From contig JAEXNZ010000208.1 of assembly GCA_023439425.1 (NCBI GenBank), positions 1 through 13,344 of the forward strand: a stretch of DNA of 13,344 bases, read 5' to 3'. How positions within the stretch are numbered: position 1 is the stretch's first letter; every line of letters starts with the position of its first letter. This DNA comes from Pseudomonadota bacterium. GTDB lineage: Bacteria; Pseudomonadota; Gammaproteobacteria; Xanthomonadales; Xanthomonadaceae. The translations under genes and the position numbers were made by a program. The notes beneath the pieces were generated by a model, which was not told the DNA's origin, ran no database searches, and saw only the letters and a list, made by a program, of their open reading frames with translations. Positions 1 to 8,345 of this stretch are shown here, piece after piece.

Positions 1-14
1 GGCCTGATCGGCGG

Positions 15-39
15 GTAGCTCACGACCGTTGGTCGTGAG
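15..39 (+). repeat. SMAG/REP-type palindromic element (GTAG head plus hairpin)
   Basis: The tetranucleotide GTAG at 15-18 is followed directly by a perfect 9-bp stem, CTCACGACC at 19-27 and GGTCGTGAG at 31-39, with the 3-nt loop GTT. A GTAG head abutting a short GC-rich stem-loop is the defining layout of the SMAG family of REP repeats in Stenotrophomonas maltophilia and relatives, which are mobilised by RAYT transposases. It lies about 150 bp upstream of the first gene and probably trails a gene to the left of the window. There is no T-run after it, so it is not a classical intrinsic terminator. Confidence 0.75.
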
Positions 40-118
40 ACACCAGTCGCATTCACACACAGGGTCAGAAACCCCCTATGTGCGCCACCGCCAATTTCAC
101 GTAGCATCAACGGAACAA

Positions 119-140
119 GGGAACGCCGGAGCGCGTTCCC
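119..140. other. Hairpin in the leader of the first gene
   Basis: A perfect 8-bp inverted repeat, GGGAACGC at 119-126 and GCGTTCCC at 133-140, encloses the 6-nt loop CGGAGC. It sits 50 nt upstream of the preferred start codon at 190. It has no GTAG head and no T-tract, so it is neither a typical REP nor a typical terminator. It could be an operator for a dimeric regulator or an mRNA leader structure; the sequence does not decide this. I saw no convincing sigma-70 promoter in 40-118. Confidence 0.4.
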
Positions 141-175
141 AGGGACGCCGCAGGGGGAAACCGCGGCATCGATGC

Positions 176-182
176 AAGGAAG
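176..182 (+). promoter_or_regulatory. Ribosome binding site that decides the start of the YqiJ-like gene
   Basis: AAGGAAG at 176-182 lies 7 nt before the ATG at 190. The upstream in-frame ATG at 172 has only a G-run about 10 nt before it. The start at 190 is therefore preferred, which removes six residues and gives an N-terminus beginning MAEFLNVALTF. Confidence 0.65.
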
Positions 183-189
183 TCGTGAA

Positions 190-870
190 ATGGCGGAATT
201 TCTCAATGTCGCGCTGACATTCCCCACGCTGCCGTACAGCATCGTGTTGGCATTTGCCATGGTCTATTGGCTGCTGGCCGCCTGTGGCGTGGTCGACGAC
301 GGTTTTGCCACCGACGGCATCGATCTGGGCGGTGGCGAGGAGGGCCTGCACGGCATCTCCGGCATGTTCTCGCGGCTCGGCCTGGGTGGCGCACCGGTCA
401 TGCTGGTCATCGCACTGCTGGCCTTCTTCGGCTGGACCGGTACCTATCTCACCCATCTGTCCCTACTGCAGCCGCTGCCGGTGCCGTTGCGCTGGGCGGC
501 CGGCAGCGCGGTGGCGCTGCTGGCCCTGGTGCCGGCTGTTCCGCTCACCGCCCTCATTCTGCGTCCTGTGCGTCGCCTGCTGCTGCGCCTGCGCGCCGTG
601 CCACAAACGTCATTGCTGGGCCGCATCGGCGTGATCGCCTCACCGCAGGTCACCGCCAGCACCGGCTACGCCACCGTTGACGATGGCGGGGCCGGGCTGA
701 TCCTGCAGGTCCGCCTGCCCGAGGGCCAGACCCTGCCGCGCGGGTCACGCGTGGTGTTGATCGATTACGTTGCCGAACACAACCATTACCGGGTCGCTGC
801 CGAAGACAGCCACCCCGCGCTTTCGTTCCAAGACAGCCTGATTGCGGGCGATAAGGAGATCCATCGATGA
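190..870 (+). CDS. YqiJ/NfeD-like membrane protein with C-terminal OB-fold-like domain
   Basis: The protein has 226 residues from the preferred ATG at 190 (232 from the ATG at 172). Three hydrophobic stretches are visible, at about residues 11-32, 66-87 and 100-122, the last followed by the basic patch RPVRRLLLRLR. The C-terminal part, from about residue 138 (LLGRIGVIASPQV) to 205, is beta-rich and ends in GSRVVLIDYV, as in the small OB-fold domains of NfeD-type proteins. Size and layout match E. coli YqiJ (about 209 residues), whose gene also precedes a flotillin gene. NfeD-type proteins are the usual partners of SPFH/flotillin scaffolds in the inner membrane. The stop codon overlaps the next start (ATGA at 867-870), implying translational coupling and a joint product. 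The family call is from recognition of the N-terminal pattern and context; the molecular activity is not known. Confidence 0.82.
   Translation: MAEFLNVALTFPTLPYSIVLAFAMVYWLLAACGVVDDGFATDGIDLGGGEEGLHGISGMFSRLGLGGAPVMLVIALLAFFGWTGTYLTHLSLLQPLPVPLRWAAGSAVALLALVPAVPLTALILRPVRRLLLRLRAVPQTSLLGRIGVIASPQVTASTGYATVDDGGAGLILQVRLPEGQTLPRGSRVVLIDYVAEHNHYRVAAEDSHPALSFQDSLIAGDKEIHR
853..858 (+). promoter_or_regulatory. Ribosome binding site for the flotillin gene
   Basis: AAGGAG at 853-858 lies 8 nt before the ATG at 867 and inside the end of the YqiJ-like gene. Together with the ATGA overlap it fixes the flotillin start. Confidence 0.75.
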
Positions 871-2885
871 GTGTTGCTGCCATGGCCCCGTTCCTGATCG
901 GCGTGGGCGTACTGATAGTCCTGCTGCTCGGCCTTGCCGGCCTGTTCAAGGCGTTCTACCGCAAGGTGGACCAGGGCGTCGCGCTGATCGTCAACGACAT
1001 GAGCTCCCAGCCCAAGGTGCACTTCACCGGTGCGCTGATCATCCCGGTGCTGTACCGCGCCGAGCTGATGCGGATCAGCCTGATCACCCTGCAGGTCGAC
1101 CGTCGTGGCAAGGAAGGCCTGATCTGCCGCGACAACATGCGCGCTGATATCGCCGTGGCCTTCTACCTGCGCGTCAATGAAACCCAGGCCGATGTGCTGC
1201 GCGTGGCCAAGGCGATTGGTGCTGACCGCGCCTCGGACAAGCACGCAGTGGACGATCTGTTCAACGCCAAGTTCTCCGAAGCGCTGAAGACCGTTGGCAA
1301 GAAGTTCGAGTTCACCGAACTGTTCGAGAAGCGTCAGGAATTCCGCGACGAGATCATCGCCGTGATCGGCAACGACCTCAACGGCTACGCGCTTGAAGAC
1401 GTCGCCATCGACTACCTGGAGCAGACGCCCAAGTCGCTGCTGGACCAGAACAACATTCTCGATGCCCAGGGCATCCTCAAGATCACCGAGCTGACCGCTA
1501 CGCAGAACGTGGTCACCAACGAGCTGGAACAGAACGAAAAGCTGGCCATCACCAAGAAAAACGTCGAAGCACGTGAAGCGCTGTTGGCGCTGGAACGCCA
1601 GCAGGCCGAGGCCGAGGCCCGGCAGAAGCGCGAGATCGAAACCATCCAGGCCCGCGAGCAGGCTGAAACCGCCAAGGTGCAGGAAGAGCAGCGCCAGCTG
1701 GCCGAGCATGCCCGCATCGAGGCCCAGGAACTGATCGACATCCGCGAGCAGAACCGCCTGCGCGAAGTCGAAGTCGCCGAGCAGAACCGTCAGCGCGCTG
1801 TCGCCATCGAAGCCGAGCGCGTCGAACGCGCACGCCAGCTGGAGCAGGTCACCACCGAACGCGAAGTGCAGCTGCAGGGCGTGGAGCGCGACAAGGTGGT
1901 CGAGTCCGGCAAGATGGATGTGGCCAACATCACCCGCGAACGTATCGCCATCGACAAGACCGTGGCCCAGGAAGAGGAACGCATCAAGGAAGTGCGTGAA
2001 GTTTCCGAGGCCGACCGCCAGAAGCAGGTGCTGATCCTGGAAGCCGAAGCCAAGGCACAGGAACTGCTGGTGCGCCAGGTCAAGGAAGCGCAGGCGGCGG
2101 AAACCGCGGCCAAGCACCGCGCGGCCGAGATCACCACGCTTGCCCAGGCCGAACACGAAGCCGCCGGCAAGCAGGCCGAAGCCAAGCGGCTGCTGGCCGA
2201 CGGTACGCGTGCCGAACAGGCCGCGCCGGGCCTGGCCGAAGCGCAGGTGCGTGAAGCCTCGGCACTGGCCATCGAGAAGGTCGGTATTGCCGAAGCCCGT
2301 GTGATCGAAGCCAAGGCTGATGCCACCCTCAAGCAGGGCACCAACGACGCCCGCGTGCTGGCCGAAACCCTGCACGCCCAGGCCCAGGGTGAGGAACAGA
2401 TGGGCCGCGCCCGTGCCACCGCGACCGAATCGGTCGGCGGTGCCGAAGCCGGTGTGGTGCAGAAGAAGCTGCTGGCCGAAGCCGAAGGCCTGGTCCGCAA
2501 GTTCGAAGCCATCGCCTCGCTCAGTGACAGCGCCCGTGGCCACGAAGAGTTCCGCATGATGCTGGACAACAGCCTCAAGCAGGCCCTCGCGTCGATCGAA
2601 GCCGGCAAGGAGGTCTCGCGCGAGAATGCCGGCGTCATCGCCAGCGCGCTGCGCAATGCGGATATCGACCTGGTCGGTGGCGACGGCGGCATGTTCGAGA
2701 ACCTGATCAAGGCGGTCTCACTGGGCAAGTCGATTGAAGGGCTGGCCGGCAAGAGCCCGATCGTGCAGGACCTGATGCAGCGTTACCTGGGCGTCACCGC
2801 ACGCGAAGACGCGCCGCGTCAGATCGCCGACGAGCACACGGCGGTAACCGACACCGTGTCGGCCACCGTGGTCGACCCCCGCTGA
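867..2885 (+). CDS. YqiK-like flotillin (SPFH-domain) protein
   Basis: The protein has 672 residues. A single hydrophobic anchor spans about residues 8-28 (FLIGVGVLIVLLLGLAGLF). An SPFH/Band-7 region follows at about 30-200, with the flotillin-like stretches RGKEGLICRDNMRADIAVAF and VAIDYLEQTPKSLL. From about 210 to 550 lies a very long Glu/Ala/Gln/Arg-rich coiled coil with few prolines. From about 552 there is a flotillin-type tail, including LVGGDGGMFENLIKAVSLGK near 602-621. Flotillins oligomerise into cage- or lattice-like scaffolds on the inner membrane and organise functional microdomains. E. coli YqiK has about 553 residues, so the coiled coil is longer here. The gene overlaps its YqiJ-like partner by 4 nt and is separated by 75 nt from the giant ATPase gene, which suggests the scaffold may recruit that ATPase. 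That last step is inference. Confidence 0.92.
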   Translation: MSVAAMAPFLIGVGVLIVLLLGLAGLFKAFYRKVDQGVALIVNDMSSQPKVHFTGALIIPVLYRAELMRISLITLQVDRRGKEGLICRDNMRADIAVAFYLRVNETQADVLRVAKAIGADRASDKHAVDDLFNAKFSEALKTVGKKFEFTELFEKRQEFRDEIIAVIGNDLNGYALEDVAIDYLEQTPKSLLDQNNILDAQGILKITELTATQNVVTNELEQNEKLAITKKNVEAREALLALERQQAEAEARQKREIETIQAREQAETAKVQEEQRQLAEHARIEAQELIDIREQNRLREVEVAEQNRQRAVAIEAERVERARQLEQVTTEREVQLQGVERDKVVESGKMDVANITRERIAIDKTVAQEEERIKEVREVSEADRQKQVLILEAEAKAQELLVRQVKEAQAAETAAKHRAAEITTLAQAEHEAAGKQAEAKRLLADGTRAEQAAPGLAEAQVREASALAIEKVGIAEARVIEAKADATLKQGTNDARVLAETLHAQAQGEEQMGRARATATESVGGAEAGVVQKKLLAEAEGLVRKFEAIASLSDSARGHEEFRMMLDNSLKQALASIEAGKEVSRENAGVIASALRNADIDLVGGDGGMFENLIKAVSLGKSIEGLAGKSPIVQDLMQRYLGVTAREDAPRQIADEHTAVTDTVSATVVDPR

Positions 2886-2891
2886 GCGAGG

Positions 2892-2907
2892 CAGAGCCCC
2901 GCTCTAC
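2892..2907 (-). repeat. Short GTAG-headed REP-like hairpin (minus strand)
   Basis: Read on the minus strand, GTAG (complement of CTAC at 2904-2907) heads a small stem-loop made by AGAGC at 2893-2897 and GCTCT at 2901-2905 with loop CCC. The minus-strand order, GTAG then AGC and later GCTCTGC, resembles SMAG repeats such as the one at 10221-10243, but the stem is only 5 bp. It begins 7 nt after the flotillin stop codon. Confidence 0.45.
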
Positions 2908-2912
2908 ATGTT

Positions 2913-2937
2913 CACCGGCCGGTTCCTCCGGCCGGTG
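2913..2937. repeat. Strong intra-operon hairpin, possible second REP unit
   Basis: A perfect 10-bp inverted repeat, CACCGGCCGG at 2913-2922 and CCGGCCGGTG at 2928-2937, encloses the loop TTCCT. On the minus strand it is preceded by GGAG (complement of CTCC at 2938-2941), a possible variant of the GTAG REP head, in the same orientation as the hairpin at 2892-2907. No T-run follows, so it is more likely an mRNA stabilising, processing or partially attenuating structure than a full terminator. It splits the operon between the membrane pair and the ATPase/TelA genes. Confidence 0.55.
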
Positions 2938-2949
2938 CTCCGTGACCCG

Positions 2950-2955
2950 GAAGGA
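2950..2955 (+). promoter_or_regulatory. Ribosome binding site for the giant ATPase gene
   Basis: GAAGGA at 2950-2955 lies 5 nt before the ATG at 2961, immediately downstream of the hairpin. It supports this start over internal alternatives. Confidence 0.65.
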
Positions 2956-2960
2956 AGCCG

Positions 2961-5900
2961 ATGTCTGATTCCGCCCCCCGTCCCGACGCCCCGTCGGCGG
3001 AAGCCACCTCTACTGTCGATCAGGCGGTCGCCCAGGGCGGTGCCTATGAAGTGCTGCGCCGCCGTCTTGGCGAGCAGGGCACGCGTCTGCGCGGGCTGGC
3101 AGACGCGCTCAACCGCCAGCGCCTGACCGAGTTCGGCGACAGCCGGCTGGAGGTCATCGGCCGCTTCCGCATTCGCAGCGAGAACAACTGCGTCGGTCGC
3201 GACATTGTGCAGGTGGGGCCGGACCTGCTGCTGTTCGGCTACAACGTCTATCTGGGCCTGAAGACCCAGACCCGGGTCGAGGACGTGTTCGGGCTGTACC
3301 GGCTGGTGCAGTCGGGCGAGGGCTACGACGTGGTGCCGGTGGATGCCAAGGGCAGCTTCCTGGCCCAGGCCGGCTTCGTGCACGACTTCGGCGAGCTGTA
3401 CGCCTACTACAAGCACGCGCGCCTGCTGCAGCTGATCAAGGTGGGCGACAAGCTGCTGGCCTCGTTCCAGATCGGCGAGCGCAGCAGCGACGTGCGCGTG
3501 TTCCGCTGGGCGGTGTCGCGCGAGGGCGAGCTGACCTATCTGGATGCACGCGGTGAGCGTGACATCGCGCTGCCGCCGCCGTTTGATTTCGAGTGGACCC
3601 GTGCCACCCGTGACATGGCAGTCAGTGGACGTCATTCACACCTGAACATCCTCGACACCCTGTTTGTCGAGACCACCGGCGGCGATCTCACCATCAAGGT
3701 CGAGAACAACACCGAAAGCGGGCAGGGCATCTACAGCGAGCCGGTCGACGACAGCACCCAGTCGCTGGACGACGCCCAGTTCGATTTCGTGCGGGTCGGC
3801 TCGCTGGTGCTGCTCAAGGTGCTGCCGTACCGCGAAACCGTCTGGCGCGGGTTGATCTACAACACGCTCACCGGTGCGATCGTGCGCAATGACGCCATCG
3901 TCCAGGCCTGCGTGCAGCTGCCGGAAGACCACGGCATCATTTTCCCGGGCGGCTATTACCTGCAGAGCGGCGAGCACAAAGCCTTCGACGCCTCGATGCA
4001 GGGCATGCAGTTCAAGCGCGCGATCCGCTCGCCCAATGGCGAGGACGTGCTGTACATCTTCTACGAACGCGAAGGTGGGCGTTCGGCGCTGTTCGTCTAC
4101 AACACCATCCAGCGCGTGCTGCAGAACCCGGTGTTCGGCCACGGCTACGCCTTCATGCACGACGGACGCATGGTGCTGTTCCACGCCGAAGGCACCGAGC
4201 CGACCCGCATCCATCCGATGCAGGTCTGGCAGACCCCGTTCAGCAGTGACGAGTTTGCCGCCAGCCGGCCGCCGGGCAACACGTTCATGGGCCGTATCGG
4301 CAATGCCGAGCTGGTCCGCGGCATTTCCAATCTGTTCGACCTGGCCCGCGCCATTGAAGGCCAGGACGTTTCGGTGCAGCGCTACCAGCGGCTGGTGCAG
4401 GACACCCGGCGCATGTTCGACGCCCACCACTGGCTCGATGATGCCAGCTGTGACGGTGCGGCCGGCCTGCTGCGCGAGATCAGCGCCACCGGCGAGTCGG
4501 TGCTGGACGAGTACGAGAAGGTCCAGAGCATCCGCCAGCAGTCCGCGCAGGCCATGGCCCAGGCACAGTCCAGCCAGAAAGCCCTGCTGGGCCGGCTGCA
4601 GCCGGAGAACTGGACCGACGTGCAGGCGTTCGTGGAAGCGCTCAACGCGATCTCCACCCAGCGCGGCCATCTGCTGACCATTCGCGACTATCGCTACATC
4701 GACACCGACGTGATCGATGCGATGACCACGGCCTTGCAGGAGGCGCACGACCGCATCGGCGCCGCCACCGGTCAGTTCCTCGCCGACGAGCGCGCGCTGG
4801 CTCCGCTGGGCGAGCGCCTGCAGGCGCTCGACGCCGCTGCCCAGGCGGCCGAAAGCGCGCGCGTGCTCGATGAGCAGCTGGCCGGCATGCGTGGCATGGC
4901 CGCCGACCTGGACATGCTGTCTGCGCTGATGGCCGGGCTGAAGGTCGACGATGCCACCGCCCGGACCCGGGTGGTGGAAGCCATTTCGGCCGTGTACGCA
5001 AAGCTCAACCAGAGCCGGGTGCGTGCCGAACAGCGTCGCCGCACCCTCGGTTCCGCCGAGGCGGTGGCCCAGTTCGCGGCGCAGTTCGCGCTGTTCTCCC
5101 AGTCCATCACCAGTGCGCTGGGGATGGCCACCGATCCGGAGCGCGCCGACGAACAGATGTCGCGGCTGCTGGTGCAGTTGGAAGAGCTGGAAAGCCAGTT
5201 CGGCGAGCACGAGCAGTTTCTTGGCGACATCCTCGCCAAGCGCGAAGAGCTGATCGAAGCCTTCGAGACGCACAAGCAGGCGCTGCTGGACGAGCGCCAG
5301 CGCAAGGCGCGCTCGGTGCTCGACGCCGCCACCCGCATCCTTGATGGTCTGACCAAACGCACCGAGCGCTTTGCCAGCGCCGACGAACTGAATGCCTTCT
5401 TTGCCGGCGACCCGCTGGTGCTCAAGCTGCGCGAGCTGGCCGAGCGTCTGCGTGAGCTGCGCGACAGCGTCAAGGCCGACGACGTCGAAGCGCGCCTGAA
5501 AGGCGTGCGCGACCAGGCCGTGCGTGCACTGCGTGACCGCAGTGATCTGTTCGAAGCGGGCGGCAATGTGGTGCGGCTGGGCCCGCGTCATCGCTTCAGC
5601 GTCAACACCCAGGCGCTGGACCTGACCCTGCTGCCACGCGGCGACGAGCTGGCCATCCACCTGACCGGCACCGACTTCCTGGAGGCGCTGCACGACCCGG
5701 AACTGGCCGAGCTGAAGGCCTATTGGCAGTTGGGGCTGGATTCGGAGTCCGCGCAGCTGTACCGCGCCGAGTACCTGGCCGGCAGCCTGCTGCTGGCCGC
5801 GATGGAAGGTCGCGATGACCTGGATCTGGCGGCCCTGCAGCATGCCGCCGCTGAACCGGACGCGCTGGAGAAGATAGTCCGCGACTTCGCCGCGCCGCGT

Positions 5901-8345
5901 TATCGCGAAGGCTATGAGCGCGGCATCCATGACCACGATGCCAGCCTGATCCTGCACGCGCTGCTGCCGCTGCAGCAGGCCGCAGGCACGTTGCAGCACG
6001 CCCCGCGCGCACGTGCGCTGGCCCTGCTGTTCTGGGCCGCGCAGCAGCGCCGCGAAGACGTGGCGCAGTGGTCCACGCGCCAGGCCGGGGCCGATGCCAT
6101 CGCGCGCTTGTTCGGTTCCAACGAAGGCCAGCAGACGCTGCTGGCCGAGATGACCGCCGCATTGGATGCCTTCGTGCACGAGCGGCAGCTGCCGTTCCTG
6201 CCGGCCGATGCGCAGGCGGCGGCCGCCTATCTGGCTGCAGAACTCAGCGCCGGCGAACCGGTGTTCAGTACAAGTCGTTATGCACAGGCGCTGCTGGACG
6301 CATTGACCCAGCACCTGCAGTCCGCCGGCCAGCGCGAAGCCTTCGACCGCGCCCTGCAGCGCGAGCAGGACGGCCTCGCTGCGCGCTGGATGCTGGCCGG
6401 TCAGTGGCTGCGTGCGCTGTGCCAGCTTCCCGCCCATGCCGCACACACCGCTTACGCCGATGAGGCAGCCGCGTTGCTGCTGGTGTCGCGCGCGCTGCGC
6501 ACGCGGCCCAGCGAGGTGGCGTTGCAGGTGCAGGTGCAGGGACTGCTGGGCGAACACGCGCGTATCCAGCAGGGTCACCTCTCCCTGTCGCTGGATGACT
6601 TCCTGGCACGGCTGCGCACCCACCTGCAGCAGTTCGTGCCGGCCTTCCACGCCTACCAGGGCGTGCGCCAGCGCATCATCGTGCGCGAGCGCGATGCCTT
6701 GCGCCTGTCCGAGTTCAAGGCGCGCCCGCTGTCCTCGTTCGTGCGCAACAAGCTGATCAACGATGTCTATCTGGGCGTGATCGGCGACAACCTCGCCAAG
6801 CAGATGGGCACGGTTGGCGAGAACAAGCGCAGCGACCTGATGGGCCTGCTGATGATGATCTCGCCGCCCGGCTACGGCAAAACCACGCTGATGGAGTACG
6901 TGGCGCACCGGCTGGGCCTGGTCTTCATGAAGATCAACGGGCCGGCGCTGGGCCATGAGGTGCGTTCGTTGGATCCGGCGCAGGCTCCGGACGCCACCTC
7001 GCGGCAGGAACTGGAAAAGCTCAATCTGGCGCTGGAGATGGGCAACAACACCATGCTGTATGTCGATGACATCCAGCACACCCATCCCGAGTTCCTGCAG
7101 AAGTTCATCTCGCTCTGCGACGGCACCCGCCGCATCGAGGGCGTGTGGCGGGGGCGCACCCGCACCTATGACATGCGCGGCAAGAAATTCTGTGTGGTGA
7201 TGGCCGGCAATCCGTACACCGAATCCGGCGAGGTGTTCAAGATTCCGGACATGCTCGCCAACCGTGCCGACATCTACAACCTGGGTGATGTGCTGGGCGG
7301 CATGGAAGATGCCTTTACCCTGAGCTACATCGAGAACAGCCTGACGTCCAACGCGGTGCTGGCTCCACTGGCCACCCGCGACATGGCCGACCTGTACCTG
7401 CTGGTCGACCGCGCGATGGGCAAGGAGGTCTCCACCAATGCGCTCAGCCACGCCTACAGCGGCGCGGAGATCAACGAGATCGTCGCCACCCTGCAGCGCA
7501 TGCTGCGCGTTCGCGATGTGGTCTACCGGGTCAACCAGCAGTACATCGCCAGTGCCGCGCAGGACGACCGCTACCGCACCGAGCCGCCGTTCCGGCTGCA
7601 GGGCAGCTACCGCAACATGAACAAGCTGGCCGAGAAGATCTCGCCGGTGATGAACGAGGCCGAGCTGCAGCAGCTGATCTCCGACCACTACCTCGGTGAA
7701 GCGCAGCTGCTCACCACCGGTGCGGAGGAAAACCTGCTGAAGCTGGGCGAGCTGCGAGGCGTTCTCGGCGAGGACGAGCAGCAGCGCTGGGCGCAGATCA
7801 AGCGCGACTTCCTGCGCAACAAGGCGATGGGCGCGGGCGATGCCGATGTGGGTGGACGCGTGGTGGCGCAGCTGGCCGATATCGCCAGTGCGTTGCAGGG
7901 CAGTGCCGATGCCGCACCGCTGAGTGCGCCAGACCCCGCACCGTGGCCCGCCTTGCTGGCGGCATTGGAGCGCCTGGTTCCGGCTCCGGCGGCACCGGTG
8001 ATTGCGGCGGAATCTGCTCCTGCCGATACCGGCGTGCCGCAGCCGCCCCCGCTTCCAGCCGCCGAGCCGATTGCCCAGGGGTTGCAGGAAGGCTTGGCCC
8101 CATTGCTGCAGCTGTTGGGCCAGGCCAATGCCCAGCAGGCCCGCACCGGGGAAACGCTGGCCCTGCTGGCCAGCTGGGTGCGCGAACAGATGGAGCGCGG
8201 CCCGGCGTTACAACCGCGCCCACGCGCGCGCCGTGCCAGCACGCCGCAGGAGCGCGCGCTTGACGAGGCCCTGATGCGTCACTTCTACGGCGAATCGACC
8301 CTGCCGCCGCAGTGGACCGGCGCTGCGGATGATGCGCCGGCATGA
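2961..8345 (+). CDS. Giant coiled-coil AAA ATPase ('DNA repair ATPase' family)
   Basis: The protein has 1794 residues, one of the largest soluble-looking ATPases expected in such a genome. Order of regions: a beta-rich N-terminal part to about residue 440, probably repeated strands; several coiled-coil stretches between about 500 and 870; a conserved-looking core starting near 870 (RLGPRHRFSVNTQALDLTL); helical segments to about 1260; an AAA module at about 1270-1560; and a Pro/Ala-rich linker near 1640-1710 before a basic tail. In the AAA module I see Walker A SPPGYGKTT (K1307), Walker B MLYVDD (D1369, D1370), a sensor-1 candidate N1417 in VVMAGNP, an arginine-finger candidate R1435 (LANRAD) and a sensor-2 candidate R1551 (SYRNMNK). 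The family is annotated as ATPase involved in DNA repair (DUF3686-type plus AAA), but evidence for a direct repair role is thin. Context with flotillin and TelA genes points instead to a membrane-linked stress machine. The stop overlaps the next start by 4 nt. Confidence 0.88.
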   Translation: MSDSAPRPDAPSAEATSTVDQAVAQGGAYEVLRRRLGEQGTRLRGLADALNRQRLTEFGDSRLEVIGRFRIRSENNCVGRDIVQVGPDLLLFGYNVYLGLKTQTRVEDVFGLYRLVQSGEGYDVVPVDAKGSFLAQAGFVHDFGELYAYYKHARLLQLIKVGDKLLASFQIGERSSDVRVFRWAVSREGELTYLDARGERDIALPPPFDFEWTRATRDMAVSGRHSHLNILDTLFVETTGGDLTIKVENNTESGQGIYSEPVDDSTQSLDDAQFDFVRVGSLVLLKVLPYRETVWRGLIYNTLTGAIVRNDAIVQACVQLPEDHGIIFPGGYYLQSGEHKAFDASMQGMQFKRAIRSPNGEDVLYIFYEREGGRSALFVYNTIQRVLQNPVFGHGYAFMHDGRMVLFHAEGTEPTRIHPMQVWQTPFSSDEFAASRPPGNTFMGRIGNAELVRGISNLFDLARAIEGQDVSVQRYQRLVQDTRRMFDAHHWLDDASCDGAAGLLREISATGESVLDEYEKVQSIRQQSAQAMAQAQSSQKALLGRLQPENWTDVQAFVEALNAISTQRGHLLTIRDYRYIDTDVIDAMTTALQEAHDRIGAATGQFLADERALAPLGERLQALDAAAQAAESARVLDEQLAGMRGMAADLDMLSALMAGLKVDDATARTRVVEAISAVYAKLNQSRVRAEQRRRTLGSAEAVAQFAAQFALFSQSITSALGMATDPERADEQMSRLLVQLEELESQFGEHEQFLGDILAKREELIEAFETHKQALLDERQRKARSVLDAATRILDGLTKRTERFASADELNAFFAGDPLVLKLRELAERLRELRDSVKADDVEARLKGVRDQAVRALRDRSDLFEAGGNVVRLGPRHRFSVNTQALDLTLLPRGDELAIHLTGTDFLEALHDPELAELKAYWQLGLDSESAQLYRAEYLAGSLLLAAMEGRDDLDLAALQHAAAEPDALEKIVRDFAAPRYREGYERGIHDHDASLILHALLPLQQAAGTLQHAPRARALALLFWAAQQRREDVAQWSTRQAGADAIARLFGSNEGQQTLLAEMTAALDAFVHERQLPFLPADAQAAAAYLAAELSAGEPVFSTSRYAQALLDALTQHLQSAGQREAFDRALQREQDGLAARWMLAGQWLRALCQLPAHAAHTAYADEAAALLLVSRALRTRPSEVALQVQVQGLLGEHARIQQGHLSLSLDDFLARLRTHLQQFVPAFHAYQGVRQRIIVRERDALRLSEFKARPLSSFVRNKLINDVYLGVIGDNLAKQMGTVGENKRSDLMGLLMMISPPGYGKTTLMEYVAHRLGLVFMKINGPALGHEVRSLDPAQAPDATSRQELEKLNLALEMGNNTMLYVDDIQHTHPEFLQKFISLCDGTRRIEGVWRGRTRTYDMRGKKFCVVMAGNPYTESGEVFKIPDMLANRADIYNLGDVLGGMEDAFTLSYIENSLTSNAVLAPLATRDMADLYLLVDRAMGKEVSTNALSHAYSGAEINEIVATLQRMLRVRDVVYRVNQQYIASAAQDDRYRTEPPFRLQGSYRNMNKLAEKISPVMNEAELQQLISDHYLGEAQLLTTGAEENLLKLGELRGVLGEDEQQRWAQIKRDFLRNKAMGAGDADVGGRVVAQLADIASALQGSADAAPLSAPDPAPWPALLAALERLVPAPAAPVIAAESAPADTGVPQPPPLPAAEPIAQGLQEGLAPLLQLLGQANAQQARTGETLALLASWVREQMERGPALQPRPRARRASTPQERALDEALMRHFYGESTLPPQWTGAADDAPA

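Noticed and set aside
40..118. Sigma-70 or sigma-E type promoter upstream of the first gene
   Set aside because: Fragments such as GGAACAA at 112-118 and TATGTG near 78 lack properly spaced partner boxes.
172..189. Upstream ATG at 172 as the start of the YqiJ-like gene
   Set aside because: The ATG at 190 has AAGGAAG at ideal spacing, and the extra six residues (MQGSRE) do not resemble the family N-terminus.
1600..2500. Tandem DNA repeats in the flotillin gene
   Set aside because: The recurring GCCGAAGC and CAGGCC words come from Glu/Ala/Gln-rich coiled-coil codons; I saw no fixed-period DNA repeat.
786..2543. 585-codon minus-strand open frame antisense to the flotillin gene
   Set aside because: It is the reverse image of a repetitive coiled-coil coding sequence, giving a low-complexity Gly/Leu/Phe-rich product; the SPFH protein on the plus strand explains the region.
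2913..2937. Intrinsic terminator between the flotillin and ATPase genes
   Set aside because: The stem is strong but no T-run follows on either strand, and the next ribosome binding site begins 13 nt later; a REP-like or mRNA-processing role fits better.
3636..7688. Very long open frame of 1350 codons on the minus strand, antisense to the ATPase gene
   Set aside because: It is a GC-rich shadow frame: the plus-strand gene has clear AAA motifs, a ribosome binding site and overlapping neighbours, while the antisense product is a His/Gln/Val-rich string with no recognisable motif.
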